Shown: piece by piece, positions 9,684-18,602 of the stretch
How positions within the stretch are numbered: the stretch's first letter is position 1
Layout of the letters: the number at the start of each line of letters is the position of its first letter
NCBI RefSeq assembly: GCF_014490785.1
Contig: NZ_CP051488.1
Location: 620,001-684,000, forward strand
DNA length: 64,000 nucleotides
DNA from: Kosakonia sp. SMBL-WEM22
GTDB lineage: Bacteria > Pseudomonadota > Gammaproteobacteria > Enterobacterales > Enterobacteriaceae
Direction of reading: 5' to 3'
Position numbers and translations under genes: made by a program
The notes under the pieces: generated by a model
Database searches by the model: none
What the model was told of the DNA's origin: nothing
The model's input: only the letters and a program-made list of their open reading frames with translations

Positions 9684-11195
9684 TTACTCTTCGCCGTTAA
9701 ACCCGGCGCGATTGAGCAGGAACTGCGACAGCATGGCGACCGGACGCCCGGTGGCGCCTTTCGCTTTACCGGAACGCCACGCGGTACCGGCGATATCCAG
9801 GTGCGCCCAATTGTACTTGCGGGTAAAGCGCGCGAGGAAGCAGCCCGCGGTGATTGCACCACCAGGACGGCCGCCGATATTCGCCATATCCGCAAAATTG
9901 GACTCTAACTGCTCCTGATACTCATCGCTCATCGGCAGACGCCAGGCGCGATCGCCCGCCTGCTCGGAGGCACCAATCAGCTCGTGGGCCAGCGGGTTGT
10001 GGTTCGACAGCAGACCGGTAATGTGGTGGCCCAGCGCAATCACGCAGGCACCGGTTAACGTCGCCACGTCGATCACCGCTTCCGGCTCGAAACGCTCAAC
10101 GTAGGTCAGCACATCGCACAGCACTAAGCGGCCTTCGGCATCGGTGTTCAGCACTTCTACCGTCTGACCAGACATAGTGGTGAGCACGTCGCCCGGGCGG
10201 TACGCGCGACCGCCAGGCATGTTTTCACAGCCCGCCAGCACGCCGGTAACGTTGATCGGCAGTTGCAATTCAGCCACCATGCGCATCACGCCATACACCG
10301 CCGCCGCGCCGCACATGTCGTACTTCATCTCATCCATGCCTTCGCCAGGCTTGAGCGAGATACCGCCGGAATCAAAGGTCAGCCCTTTACCGACCAGCAC
10401 AATTGGGCGCGCGTCTTCAGACGGGTTGCCTTTGTACTCAATCACCGACATCAGTGATTCGTTCTGCGAGCCCTGGCCGACGGCGAGGTAGGAGCACATG
10501 CCCAGTTCGCGCATCTGCTGCTCGCCAATCACGCGGGTAGTGACGTTTTTACTGTAGGAGTCCGCCAGCTGGCGCGCGTGGGAGGCGAGATAGGCCGGGT
10601 TACAGATATTTGGCGGCATATTGCCAAGATCTTTCGCCGCTTTGATACCGGCAGAGATCGCCAGACCATGCTGGATCGCGCGCTCACCGCAGGTCAGCTC
10701 GCGACGGGTCGGCACGTTGAAGACCATTTTACGCAGCGGGCGACGCGGCTCGCTTTTGGTGGTCTTCAGCTGATCGAAGCTGTAGAGCGTCTCTTTCGCC
10801 GTCTCGACGGCCTGGCGCACTTTCCAGTAGGTGTTGCGCCCTTTAACGTGCAGTTCGGTCAGGAAGCAGACCGCTTCCATCGAGCCGGTATCATTCAGCG
10901 TATTTATCGTTTTCTGAATGACCTGCTTGTACTGACGCTCATCCAATTCACGCTCTTTTCCGCAACCAATCAGCAAAATACGTTCGGAAAGCACATTTGG
11001 CACATGGTGCAGCAGCAGGGTTTGACCCGGCTTGCCTTCCAGTTCGCCGCGACGCAGCAGCGCACTGATATAACCGTCGCTGATTTTATCCAGCTGCTCG
11101 GCAATCGGAGAGAGCCGGCGCGGTTCAAAGACGCCAACAACGATGCAGGCACTCCGCTGTTTCTCCGGGCTACCGCTTTTTACACTGAACTCCAT
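9684..11195 (-). CDS. pepA: Leucyl aminopeptidase A (multifunctional PepA)
   Basis: A 503-residue M17 aminopeptidase, the same length as E. coli PepA. Metal and active-site motifs are present: [37 protein letters not shown] (the family signature [10 protein letters not shown]) and DVATLTGA. The hexameric enzyme cleaves N-terminal residues. In E. coli it also binds DNA for carAB regulation and for ColE1 Xer recombination, which is knowledge of the family rather than seen here. It is transcribed divergently from lptF. Confidence 0.97.
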   Translation of the reverse strand: MEFSVKSGSPEKQRSACIVVGVFEPRRLSPIAEQLDKISDGYISALLRRGELEGKPGQTLLLHHVPNVLSERILLIGCGKERELDERQYKQVIQKTINTLNDTGSMEAVCFLTELHVKGRNTYWKVRQAVETAKETLYSFDQLKTTKSEPRRPLRKMVFNVPTRRELTCGERAIQHGLAISAGIKAAKDLGNMPPNICNPAYLASHARQLADSYSKNVTTRVIGEQQMRELGMCSYLAVGQGSQNESLMSVIEYKGNPSEDARPIVLVGKGLTFDSGGISLKPGEGMDEMKYDMCGAAAVYGVMRMVAELQLPINVTGVLAGCENMPGGRAYRPGDVLTTMSGQTVEVLNTDAEGRLVLCDVLTYVERFEPEAVIDVATLTGACVIALGHHITGLLSNHNPLAHELIGASEQAGDRAWRLPMSDEYQEQLESNFADMANIGGRPGGAITAGCFLARFTRKYNWAHLDIAGTAWRSGKAKGATGRPVAMLSQFLLNRAGFNGEE

Positions 11196-11462
11196 GCACT
11201 ACGCTCCTGAATCTTAAAGACAACGGCGGCGGCTACGGATAGAATTGCAAGCTTTCGTAACTCAGGTCCGCTGTTGCGGTGACTTCGTGTTAATCTTAAC
11301 GTTACTGCGGTTTCGGCACGTCAGAATCGGGTCTCACGCACGTATCCGCTGAGTATATTAATCTTAGCGATCATTTCGACGACTCAAGAGAATAAATGAC
11401 GTTTAAGCCATGAAACAAGCGATTTTCCAGCAAAAAGACTGGTTTTTACGGGCGTAATTAAA

Positions 11463-12563
11463 GTGATAATCACAAGATATCTGGTGCGGGAGACGCTGAA
11501 AAGCCAGCTTGCAATCCTATTCATCCTGCTTCTGATTTTCTTTTGTCAGAAATTGGTCAGGATTTTAGGCGCAGCCGCTGACGGCGAAATCCCCACAAAC
11601 CTCGTTCTCTCTCTCCTCGGGCTTGGCGTGCCAGAGATGGCGCAGCTTATCCTGCCGCTGAGCCTCTTCCTGGGTCTGTTGATGACGCTGGGTAAACTTT
11701 ATACAGAAAGTGAAATTACGGTGATGCACGCCTGCGGCCTGAGCCGGGCGGTGCTGGTGAAAGCGGCGCTGGTGCTGGCGCTCTTTACCGGTATCGTGGC
11801 GGCGGTCAACGTGATGTGGGCCGGGCCGTGGTCTTCGCGCCATCAGGATCAGGTGCTGGCCGATGCCAAAGCCAACCCCGGCATGGCGGCGCTGGCGCAG
11901 GGCCAGTTCCAGCAGGCGACGGACGGCAACTCGGTGCTCTTTATCGAAGGGGTCGAAGGCAAAAAGTTCACCAACGTCTTTCTTGCCCAGCTGCGTCCAA
12001 AAGGCAACGCGCGTCCTTCTGTGGTGCTGGCGGACTCCGGGCAGATCACCCAGCATAAAGATGGCTCTCAGGTGGTGACCCTCAACAGCGGCACACGCTT
12101 TGAAGGCACCGCCATGCTGCGCGATTTCCGCATTACCGACTTCCAGAACTACCAGGCCGTTGTCGGCCACCAGGCGGTGGCCCTCGACCCGACGGATACG
12201 GAGCAGATGGGAATGCGCACGCTGTTCCATACCCATAACGAACGGGCAAGCGCCGAGCTGCACTGGCGTTTAACGCTGATTTTCGCCGTGGTGATGATGG
12301 CGCTGATGGTGGTTCCGCTGAGCGTGGTTAACCCGCGTCAGGGCCGCGTGCTCTCGATGCTGCCGGCAATGCTGCTCTATCTCATCTTCTTCCTGTTGCA
12401 GACCACCCTGCGCTCCAATGGCGCGAAAGGGAAGCTCGACCCGATGATCTGGATGTGGGCAGTTAACCTGGCCTATCTGGCGCTGGCCGTGGTGCTGAAC
12501 CTGTGGGATACGGTGCCGATGCGCCGGGTTCGTGCCCGTTTTACCCGTAGAGGAGCGGTATAA
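11463..12563 (+). CDS. lptF: LPS export ABC transporter permease LptF
   Basis: A 366-residue inner-membrane permease of the LptB2FG complex that extracts LPS from the inner membrane. The start is GTG (as in E. coli lptF), giving MIITRYLVRETLKSQLAILF. Three N-terminal membrane segments, a periplasmic jellyroll (about residues 125-265) and three C-terminal segments follow the family pattern. The lptG start overlaps its stop by one base. Essential in most Gram-negative bacteria. Confidence 0.97.
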   Translation: MIITRYLVRETLKSQLAILFILLLIFFCQKLVRILGAAADGEIPTNLVLSLLGLGVPEMAQLILPLSLFLGLLMTLGKLYTESEITVMHACGLSRAVLVKAALVLALFTGIVAAVNVMWAGPWSSRHQDQVLADAKANPGMAALAQGQFQQATDGNSVLFIEGVEGKKFTNVFLAQLRPKGNARPSVVLADSGQITQHKDGSQVVTLNSGTRFEGTAMLRDFRITDFQNYQAVVGHQAVALDPTDTEQMGMRTLFHTHNERASAELHWRLTLIFAVVMMALMVVPLSVVNPRQGRVLSMLPAMLLYLIFFLLQTTLRSNGAKGKLDPMIWMWAVNLAYLALAVVLNLWDTVPMRRVRARFTRRGAV

Positions 12564-13648
12564 TGCAGGCTTTTGGCGTTCTCGACCGCTATATCGGTAA
12601 AACCATTTTTACCACCATCATGATGACCCTGTTCATGCTGGTGTCGCTCTCGGGCATCATCAAGTTTGTCGACCAGCTGAAAAAGGCCGGGCAGGGGAGC
12701 TACGATGCTCTCGGCGCAGGGCTCTATACCCTGCTCAGCATGCCGAAAGATATCCAGATCTTCTTCCCGATGGCGGCGCTGCTTGGCGCACTGCTGGGGC
12801 TGGGGATGCTGGCGCAGCGCAGCGAGCTGGTGGTAATGCAGGCCTCTGGTTTCACCCGTATGCAGGTTGCGCTGGCGGTGATGAAAACCGCAATCCCGCT
12901 GGTGCTGCTGACCATGGCGATCGGCGAGTGGGTTGCGCCGCAGGGCGAGCAGATGGCGCGTAACCAGCGTGCGCAGTCGATGTACGGCAGCTCACTGCTT
13001 TCCACCCAGTCTGGCCTGTGGGCGAAAGATGGCAGTAACTTCATCTATATCGAACGCGTGAAGAGCGAAATCGAACTGGGCGGCGTCAGTATCTATACGT
13101 TCAATAAAGAGCGTCGCTTGCAGTCGGTGCGCTATGCCGCCTCGGCAAAGTTCGATACCGACAAGAAAATCTGGAATCTGTCGCAGGTCGACGAGTCTAA
13201 CCTGACCAATCCGAAACAGGTTACCGGCTCGCAGACCGTGACCGGGACGTGGAAAACCAACCTGACGCCGGACAAACTCGGCGTAGTGGCACTCGATCCC
13301 GATGCGCTCTCCATCAGCGGCCTGCACAACTACGTGAAGTACCTGAAATCGAGCGGCCAGGATTCCGGGCATTACCAGCTCAATATGTGGAGCAAGATCT
13401 TCCAGCCGCTCTCGGTGGCAGTAATGATGCTGATGGCGCTGTCGTTTATCTTCGGTCCGCTGCGTAGCGTGGCGATGGGCGTGCGCGTGGTGACAGGTAT
13501 CAGCTTCGGTTTTATCTTCTACTTGATGGATAAAATTTTTGGGCCGCTGACGCTGGTTTATGGCATTCCGCCGGTTGTCGGGGCGCTGTTGCCAAGTGCT
13601 ACCTTCTTCCTGCTGAGCCTGTGGCTGATGTCACGCAAGAGCCAGTAA
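12563..13648 (+). CDS. lptG: LPS export ABC transporter permease LptG
   Basis: A 361-residue partner of LptF with the same 3+3 membrane layout around a periplasmic beta-jellyroll. It begins MQAFGVLDRYIGKTIFTTIM, as in E. coli LptG (360 aa). It is translationally coupled to lptF (TAATG) and followed by an intrinsic terminator. Confidence 0.97.
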   Translation: MQAFGVLDRYIGKTIFTTIMMTLFMLVSLSGIIKFVDQLKKAGQGSYDALGAGLYTLLSMPKDIQIFFPMAALLGALLGLGMLAQRSELVVMQASGFTRMQVALAVMKTAIPLVLLTMAIGEWVAPQGEQMARNQRAQSMYGSSLLSTQSGLWAKDGSNFIYIERVKSEIELGGVSIYTFNKERRLQSVRYAASAKFDTDKKIWNLSQVDESNLTNPKQVTGSQTVTGTWKTNLTPDKLGVVALDPDALSISGLHNYVKYLKSSGQDSGHYQLNMWSKIFQPLSVAVMMLMALSFIFGPLRSVAMGVRVVTGISFGFIFYLMDKIFGPLTLVYGIPPVVGALLPSATFFLLSLWLMSRKSQ

Positions 13649-13655
13649 AACATCA

Positions 13656-13683
13656 AGAGAGGCTGCGGCCTCTCTTCTTTTTT
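13656..13683 (+). terminator. Intrinsic terminator after lptG
   Basis: AGAGAGGC and GCCTCTCT form an 8-bp stem with a TGCG loop followed by TCTTTTTT. The next gene starts 15 bases later, so it must depend on read-through or its own promoter. Confidence 0.92.
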
Positions 13684-13697
13684 GCAAGGAGCACACG

Positions 13698-14177
13698 ATG
13701 TTTTCCCTCGCCAGGCGCTTCTCTACCGAACTGCTGTTCGGCATCCTCAACGCCCTTTTCACCATGGCAGTATTGAGCGGCCAGTGGCTGACCTCGGCTA
13801 TGGGCGACAGCGCGCTGCTGGCTTTTGAAGCCATTGTTACGGTGCTGGCGCTGCTGCTGGTGCAGTGGCTTATCCGCCGCGCCGCTGCGCTGGCGCAAGC
13901 TGTCGGCACGGTGCGCCGCGGTTCGCCCGAAGAGGCGCAGGCGGATCGCGTGCTGGCACGTTTTAACGCGGCGGAGACCCTGCTCGAGCAGCTCTGGATG
14001 AGCGCGCTGCTGCCGGTGATTGCCGGGTTTTTCCTCCTCGATACGCACCTTGCGATGTACCTGCATGGCGGCCTGCTGGTGCTGACTATCGCCATTACCT
14101 TCTGGCAGGGCAACCGCCTCGACAAGCTGCGTAATACTCACGGTTACACCACCGATTTTGGCCGCACCACGCCCTGA
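13698..14177 (+). CDS. Uncharacterised small inner-membrane protein
   Basis: A 159-residue protein with four likely membrane segments (about residues 10-32, 41-64, 101-117 and 119-137) separated by a basic, helical cytoplasmic stretch rich in Arg/Ala. The start is preceded by AAGGAG, seven bases upstream. I do not recognise the family. It lies between the lptG terminator and the DHA kinase gene in the same orientation. Confidence 0.75.
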   Translation: MFSLARRFSTELLFGILNALFTMAVLSGQWLTSAMGDSALLAFEAIVTVLALLLVQWLIRRAAALAQAVGTVRRGSPEEAQADRVLARFNAAETLLEQLWMSALLPVIAGFFLLDTHLAMYLHGGLLVLTIAITFWQGNRLDKLRNTHGYTTDFGRTTP

Positions 14178-14263
14178 TACCTTTCAGTAAAATCTGGTCT
14201 TTGCCCCGCTGCGCCCGGCGCGGGCTATGCTTGAGGGATGTTTCACTACACTCCCGGAAGATT

Positions 14264-15901
14264 ATGTCCAGATTCTTTTTCAACGACCGCAAACAGCTGG
14301 TCAACGACGCCATCGAAGGGCTGGTGATCTCCGCCCCGCATGGCAACCTTGTACGCCTTGAGAGCGATCCGGCGATCCGTATCGTCGCCCGCGCCGACTG
14401 GGATAAAAGCCGCGTGGCGGTTATCTCCGGCGGCGGCTCCGGCCATGAACCGGCCCACGCCGGGTTTGTCGGCAAAGGCATGCTCACCGCCGCCGTCTGC
14501 GGCGATCTCTTTGCTTCACCGAGCGTAGACGCGGTGCTGAACGCCATTGTGGCAGTGACCGGCGATCGCGGCTGCCTGCTGATTGTGAAAAACTACACCG
14601 GCGACCGGCTCAACTTCGGCCTCGCCGCCGAAAAGGCCAAACGCTACGGCCTGAAAGTGGAGATGGTGATTGTCGCCGACGACATCGCGCTGCCTGATAA
14701 CAAACAGCCGCGCGGCATCGCCGGCACAGCGCTAGTGCATAAAATTGCCGGTTACGCCGCAGAGCAGGGCAAATCCCTGAGCGAAGTGCGCGACCTCGCC
14801 CAGCAGGCCTGCGACAACGTCTACAGCCTCGGGCTGGCGATGGAGAGCTGCAACCTGCCAGGCAGCGACAGCGAAGAGGGGCGCATTCAGCAGGGGCACG
14901 TTGAGCTTGGCCTCGGCATTCACGGCGAGCCGGGTGCGAGTACCCTTGAGACCCATAACAGCAAATCGCTGATCGATACGCTGGTTGAACCGCTGCGCGC
15001 GGCGGTGGGTAACGATCGCGTGGCAGTGCTGATCAATAACCTCGGCGGCGTCTCGGCGCTGGAGATGGCACTGCTGACCAAAGAGCTGGCCCATTCGGCG
15101 CTAAAAGATCAACTGGCGTATCTGATTGGCCCCGCGCCGCTGGTCAGTTCGCTCGATATGAAAGGCTTCTCCCTTTCGCTGCTGCGCTTAACGGATGAGT
15201 TTGAGCAGGCGCTCTGCGCCGAAGTGCAGACCGTCGGCTGGCAGAAACCGGTCGCCTTCGCGCCGATGAAAACCCAGCCGCACAAAGCGGTCTACACCGG
15301 GCTGGAGATTGAGCCTTCCGATAACCCGCAGGTAAAAGCGCTGGTCGGCACTGCTGCGCAGACGCTGATTGACCTGGAAAACCGCCTCAACGCGCTGGAT
15401 GCGAAAGTGGGTGATGGCGATACCGGCTCGACCTTTGCCGAAGGGGCGCGCGAGATCAAGCGCCTGCTGGAGCAGAACGCGCTGCCGCTGAACAACACCG
15501 CGCAGCTGCTACAACTGATTGGCGAGCGGCTGGCGACGGTGATGGGCGGCTCCAGCGGCGTGCTGATGTCGATCTTCTTTACCGCCGCAGGCCAGGCGGT
15601 GCATAACGCCACGCCGTTGCCCGACGCGCTGCTGCTGGGGTTAAAGCAGATGAAACACTATGGCGGGGCGGATCTTGGCGACCGCACGCTGATCGATGCG
15701 CTACAACCGGCGCTGGAAGCGCTGCGCGATCGCGGATTAGCCGCTGCCATCGATGCCGCACAGAAAGGGGCAGAGAGCACCGCCACCATGCAGAAGGCGG
15801 GCGCGGGGCGTTCATCTTACGTCAACAGTGAGAACCTTGAAGGCGTGACCGATCCCGGCGCAGTAGCGATTGCCGAAGTGTTTGCCGCGATAGGGAAATA
15901 G
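14264..15901 (+). CDS. dhaK: Dihydroxyacetone kinase, ATP-dependent (DhaK-DhaL fusion)
   Basis: A 545-residue enzyme phosphorylating dihydroxyacetone with ATP, closely related to Citrobacter freundii DhaK (about 550 aa). The N-terminal K domain has SGGGSGHEPAHAGFVGKGML and the substrate-binding histidine at residue 220 in GIHGEPGAS. The C-terminal L domain has the ADP/Mg-binding NALDAKVGDGDTGSTFAEGA and GGSSGVLMSIFFTAAGQ. Both halves are in one chain, unlike the PTS-dependent three-protein version of E. coli K-12. The start at 14264 follows GGAAG; the 21 codons upstream are not part of the family. Confidence 0.94.
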   Translation: MSRFFFNDRKQLVNDAIEGLVISAPHGNLVRLESDPAIRIVARADWDKSRVAVISGGGSGHEPAHAGFVGKGMLTAAVCGDLFASPSVDAVLNAIVAVTGDRGCLLIVKNYTGDRLNFGLAAEKAKRYGLKVEMVIVADDIALPDNKQPRGIAGTALVHKIAGYAAEQGKSLSEVRDLAQQACDNVYSLGLAMESCNLPGSDSEEGRIQQGHVELGLGIHGEPGASTLETHNSKSLIDTLVEPLRAAVGNDRVAVLINNLGGVSALEMALLTKELAHSALKDQLAYLIGPAPLVSSLDMKGFSLSLLRLTDEFEQALCAEVQTVGWQKPVAFAPMKTQPHKAVYTGLEIEPSDNPQVKALVGTAAQTLIDLENRLNALDAKVGDGDTGSTFAEGAREIKRLLEQNALPLNNTAQLLQLIGERLATVMGGSSGVLMSIFFTAAGQAVHNATPLPDALLLGLKQMKHYGGADLGDRTLIDALQPALEALRDRGLAAAIDAAQKGAESTATMQKAGAGRSSYVNSENLEGVTDPGAVAIAEVFAAIGK

Positions 15902-15908
15902 GAAGAGG

Positions 15909-16200
15909 TGCCCGGTGGTTCACCGGGCACAGTTGCCGGATGGCGGCTTCGCCTTATCCGGCCTACGTGATGGTACGCCCTGCTCAAACGGCATCTGATT
16001 ATGCGGCTGCCTGAAACGGCGTAGGCCGGATAAGCGTTTACGCGCCATCCGGCATGTGATTGTGCGCTCTGCTCAAACGGCATGTGATTATGCGGCTGGC
16101 TGAAACGGCGTAGGCCGGATAAGCGTTTACGCGCCATCCGGCATTTAACTCGCACGCTCAACAACGCGCCGTCCGGCGTTAAACCTGCCCGGCGGTATTG
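15909..16200. repeat. REP/BIME cluster with an 89-bp tandem repeat
   Basis: The gap after dhaK holds a 9-bp hairpin (15909-15929), a REP at about 15932-15967, and two copies of an 89-bp unit starting at 15980 and 16069. Each unit begins CTGCTCAAACGGCAT and includes GTAGGCCGGATAAGCGTTTA and CGCGCCATCCGGCAT. A further decayed unit follows. No gene is present. Confidence 0.88.
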
Positions 16201-16221
16201 ACGCTCACCGGGCTGAGCGGC

Positions 16222-17241
16222 TTAAAAATCCGCTTTCAACACCACGCGATAACGCGCTTTACCGTCGCGCACATGCTGCAACGCTTCGTTGATCTGCGAC
16301 ATCGGGAACATCTCGATGGTCGGCGCAACCTTCGCACGACCGGCAAACTTCATCAGCTTACGCAGCTCATACGGCGTACCGGTTGCGGAACCGGAGACGC
16401 TGCGATCGCCGCCAATCAGCGTAAAGGCAGGTACTTCCAGCGGCTTCATCACGGCACCAACGGTGTGGAAATGGCCGCCGTGCGCCAGCGCTTCGAAGAA
16501 GGGCAGCCAGTCAAGATCGACGTTAACGGTGTTGATGATGAGATCGTACTGACCGGCGCGCGCTTTCAGCGCTTCCGGATCGCGGCTGTTGACCACATAA
16601 TCCGCGCCCATCAGACGTACTTCCGCCTCTTTTGCCGGGTTTGAGCTGAACGCCGTCACTTCGCAGCCCATCGCGCGCAGCAGTTTGATGGCGATATGGC
16701 CCAGACCACCAATACCGATCACACCAACGCGGCTGGTGGCGGTGATGTTGTGCATCAGCAGCGGTTTAAAGACGGTAATGCCGCCACACAGCAGCGGACC
16801 GGCGGTTTCAATATCAATGCTGTCCGGCAGGGGAATCACCCACTGCCAGCCGGCGCGGATTTTATCGGCGAAGCCGCCGCGGTTCAGGATGGTCGGCACC
16901 GCGCCTTCCAGGCAGTTGATCTGGTTGCCGTCGATACAGGCGTCGCAGTGGCCGCAGCTGTGCGCTGTCCAGCCGATACCGACGCGCTGGCCCACTTTCA
17001 GGCCTTTGTTCTGCGCGGCGTCACCCAGTGCCACCACGTGGCCAATCACTTCATGCCCGGCAACCAGCGGATACTGGGAGAAGCCCCATTCGTTGTCGAT
17101 CATCGACAGGTCAGAGTGGCAGATCCCGCAATAATCCACGGCGACTTCAACATCTTCAGCCGCCAGCGGGCCTGCATCGTATTCCTGAAGCTCAAGCTCG
17201 GCGCCAGCCTGTGGCGCGGCGTAGTTTTTGATGATGCTCAT
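16222..17241 (-). CDS. ahr: NADPH-dependent aldehyde reductase Ahr
   Basis: A 339-residue zinc-dependent medium-chain alcohol dehydrogenase matching E. coli Ahr (YjgB). Catalytic zinc ligands are in [12 protein letters not shown] and GHEVIGHVV; the structural zinc site is [15 protein letters not shown]; the cofactor loop is [11 protein letters not shown]. The enzyme reduces a broad range of aldehydes. The start is the ATG of [11 protein letters not shown], preceded by AAGGAAT; the 26 upstream codons are excluded. Its position between lptG and leuX is as in E. coli. Confidence 0.94.
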   Translation of the reverse strand: MSIIKNYAAPQAGAELELQEYDAGPLAAEDVEVAVDYCGICHSDLSMIDNEWGFSQYPLVAGHEVIGHVVALGDAAQNKGLKVGQRVGIGWTAHSCGHCDACIDGNQINCLEGAVPTILNRGGFADKIRAGWQWVIPLPDSIDIETAGPLLCGGITVFKPLLMHNITATSRVGVIGIGGLGHIAIKLLRAMGCEVTAFSSNPAKEAEVRLMGADYVVNSRDPEALKARAGQYDLIINTVNVDLDWLPFFEALAHGGHFHTVGAVMKPLEVPAFTLIGGDRSVSGSATGTPYELRKLMKFAGRAKVAPTIEMFPMSQINEALQHVRDGKARYRVVLKADF

Positions 17242-17486
17242 CACGGATTCCTTTATGTTGAGGGAGACGCTTGAAGTGTAGGGCATCTGCCGCCGCTCTG
17301 GCAGCCTGCGGCTGTGCATACCGCCCGTTTCGTTAAGCGATTGCTCTGAAAGCCGCGTTTTTTAGGATTTTCCATCCGCATATTAAGCCGTGGCGACTTT
17401 GCAACACGATGTGTCCGAACCATCCTCAAATAAGGGCGCAACGCGCAGTCAACGCTCAGCGCCATTCTCTCTCTACAGGAGCAACG

Positions 17487-17942
17487 ATGATGGCGAATCA
17501 ACCGCAACACACCGGCGATGCTGGCGTCGCATTAATAAAATCCTTTGAAGGGCTACGGCTGGAGAAGTATCGCGATGCCGTCGGCAAGTGGACCATTGGC
17601 TATGGGCACCTGATCCTGCCGAACGAGAACTTTCCCCGACCGATTACCGAAGCGGAGGCTGACGCGCTGCTGCGCAAGGATTTGCAGACGAGCGAGCGCG
17701 GCGTGCACCGGCTGGTGACGGTCGATCTCGACCAGGATCAGTTCGACGCGCTGGTGTCGTTTACCTTTAACCTCGGTGCCGGGAACTTGCAGAGCTCGAC
17801 GCTGCTCAAGCTGTTAAATCAGGGCGAATATACGCAGGCCGCCGACCAGTTTCTGCGCTGGAACAAAGCGGGCGGCAGAGTGCTGCCCGGCCTGACACGG
17901 CGGCGCGAAGCGGAGCGGGCGCTGTTTTTGCAGGCGGGTTAG
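17487..17942 (+). CDS. Phage-type lysozyme (GH24), stand-alone
   Basis: A 151-residue T4-like muramidase. The catalytic triad Glu-8x-Asp-5x-Thr is seen as E21, D30 and T36 in SFEGLRLEKYRDAVGKWTIG, and the family segments NLGAGNLQSSTLLKLLN and GLTRRREAERALF are present. There is no signal peptide or signal-anchor. CAGGA precedes the first of two ATGs. No holin, spanin or other phage gene is nearby, so this is a domesticated lysozyme or the last trace of a prophage at leuX. The function in the host is unknown. Confidence 0.88.
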   Translation: MMANQPQHTGDAGVALIKSFEGLRLEKYRDAVGKWTIGYGHLILPNENFPRPITEAEADALLRKDLQTSERGVHRLVTVDLDQDQFDALVSFTFNLGAGNLQSSTLLKLLNQGEYTQAADQFLRWNKAGGRVLPGLTRRREAERALFLQAG

Positions 17943-18125
17943 CCTGAAGAGGCCGATTAGTCGTGATAGTCGCATATAAAAGATATGCCGCCGGGTTAAC
18001 GAGGCTGGCGCAGCAGTTTACCATTGCGCTGTTTTTTTCATCACTTAGCAGAGGGCTGCAGGATAGTGACTTGCATAGCCCTCGATGGCAGGTATAATCC
18101 AACACGTTTCCGCATCCCCTTCCGT

Positions 18126-18210
18126 GCCGGAGTGGCGAAATCGGTAGACGCAGTTGATTCAAAATCAACCGTAGAAATACGTGCCGGTTCGAGTCCGGCC
18201 TTCGGCACCA
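18126..18210 (+). tRNA. leuX: tRNA-Leu (anticodon CAA)
   Basis: An 85-base type II tRNA nearly identical to E. coli leuX: acceptor GCCGGAG with 3' CTTCGGC and encoded ACCA, D-arm AAATCGGTAGACGC, anticodon loop TTCAAAA, long variable arm and TTCGAGTCC T-loop. One acceptor pair is G-U. This gene is the target of many integrative islands; here foreign-looking DNA starts right after it. Confidence 0.98.
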
Positions 18211-18218
18211 AAAGATGC

Positions 18219-18247
18219 AAAAAAGCCGCTTTGAAGCGGTTTTTTTG
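18219..18247 (+). terminator. Terminator of leuX
   Basis: CCGCTT, TG and AAGCGG form a hairpin preceded by an A-run and followed by TTTTTTTG, just after the tRNA. Confidence 0.92.
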
Positions 18248-18602
18248 TTTCTGAAATATGCATTTTCTTACTGCTTCTTCAAACTTCTTGCTCTTCATAC
18301 CGTCGATTTTATTACTCGTAAGCTGGATTTCGCTTTAGTTCAGGTACGGTGCTGCAACGTAAATAAAAATCTAACCGATATTGGGTTCTAAGACATATCT
18401 AACGTGTGATAGTCATCTGGCGAAATAGTATATATCCAAGAGGGATGCGCTCCCCCCTTAAAATAGTAGGCGCTGATAAGCCAAAGCTAACAGTAAGGTA
18501 TAAATATGCGTGATATGTCACTTCAAATATACAATGTTGGGTGGAGTTAAAGCTCATATTTATATAAAATGGTTATCATTTTTTGCCAGGGACAATGTTG
18601 TT
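18248..18602. other. Gene-free junction between leuX and the dpt operon
   Basis: A 355-base A+T-rich stretch with no convincing gene and no integrase remnant in any frame. It must contain the promoter of dptFGH. The only patterned site is TACG-N9-CGTA at 18345-18361, whose right half CGTAAA matches the dndB operator (see findings). No second copy of the leuX 3' end was seen here. Confidence 0.6.

Noticed and set aside
18041..18298. 85-codon frame on the minus strand, and one on the plus strand, across leuX
   Set aside because: Both run through the tRNA gene and its terminator and have no independent support.
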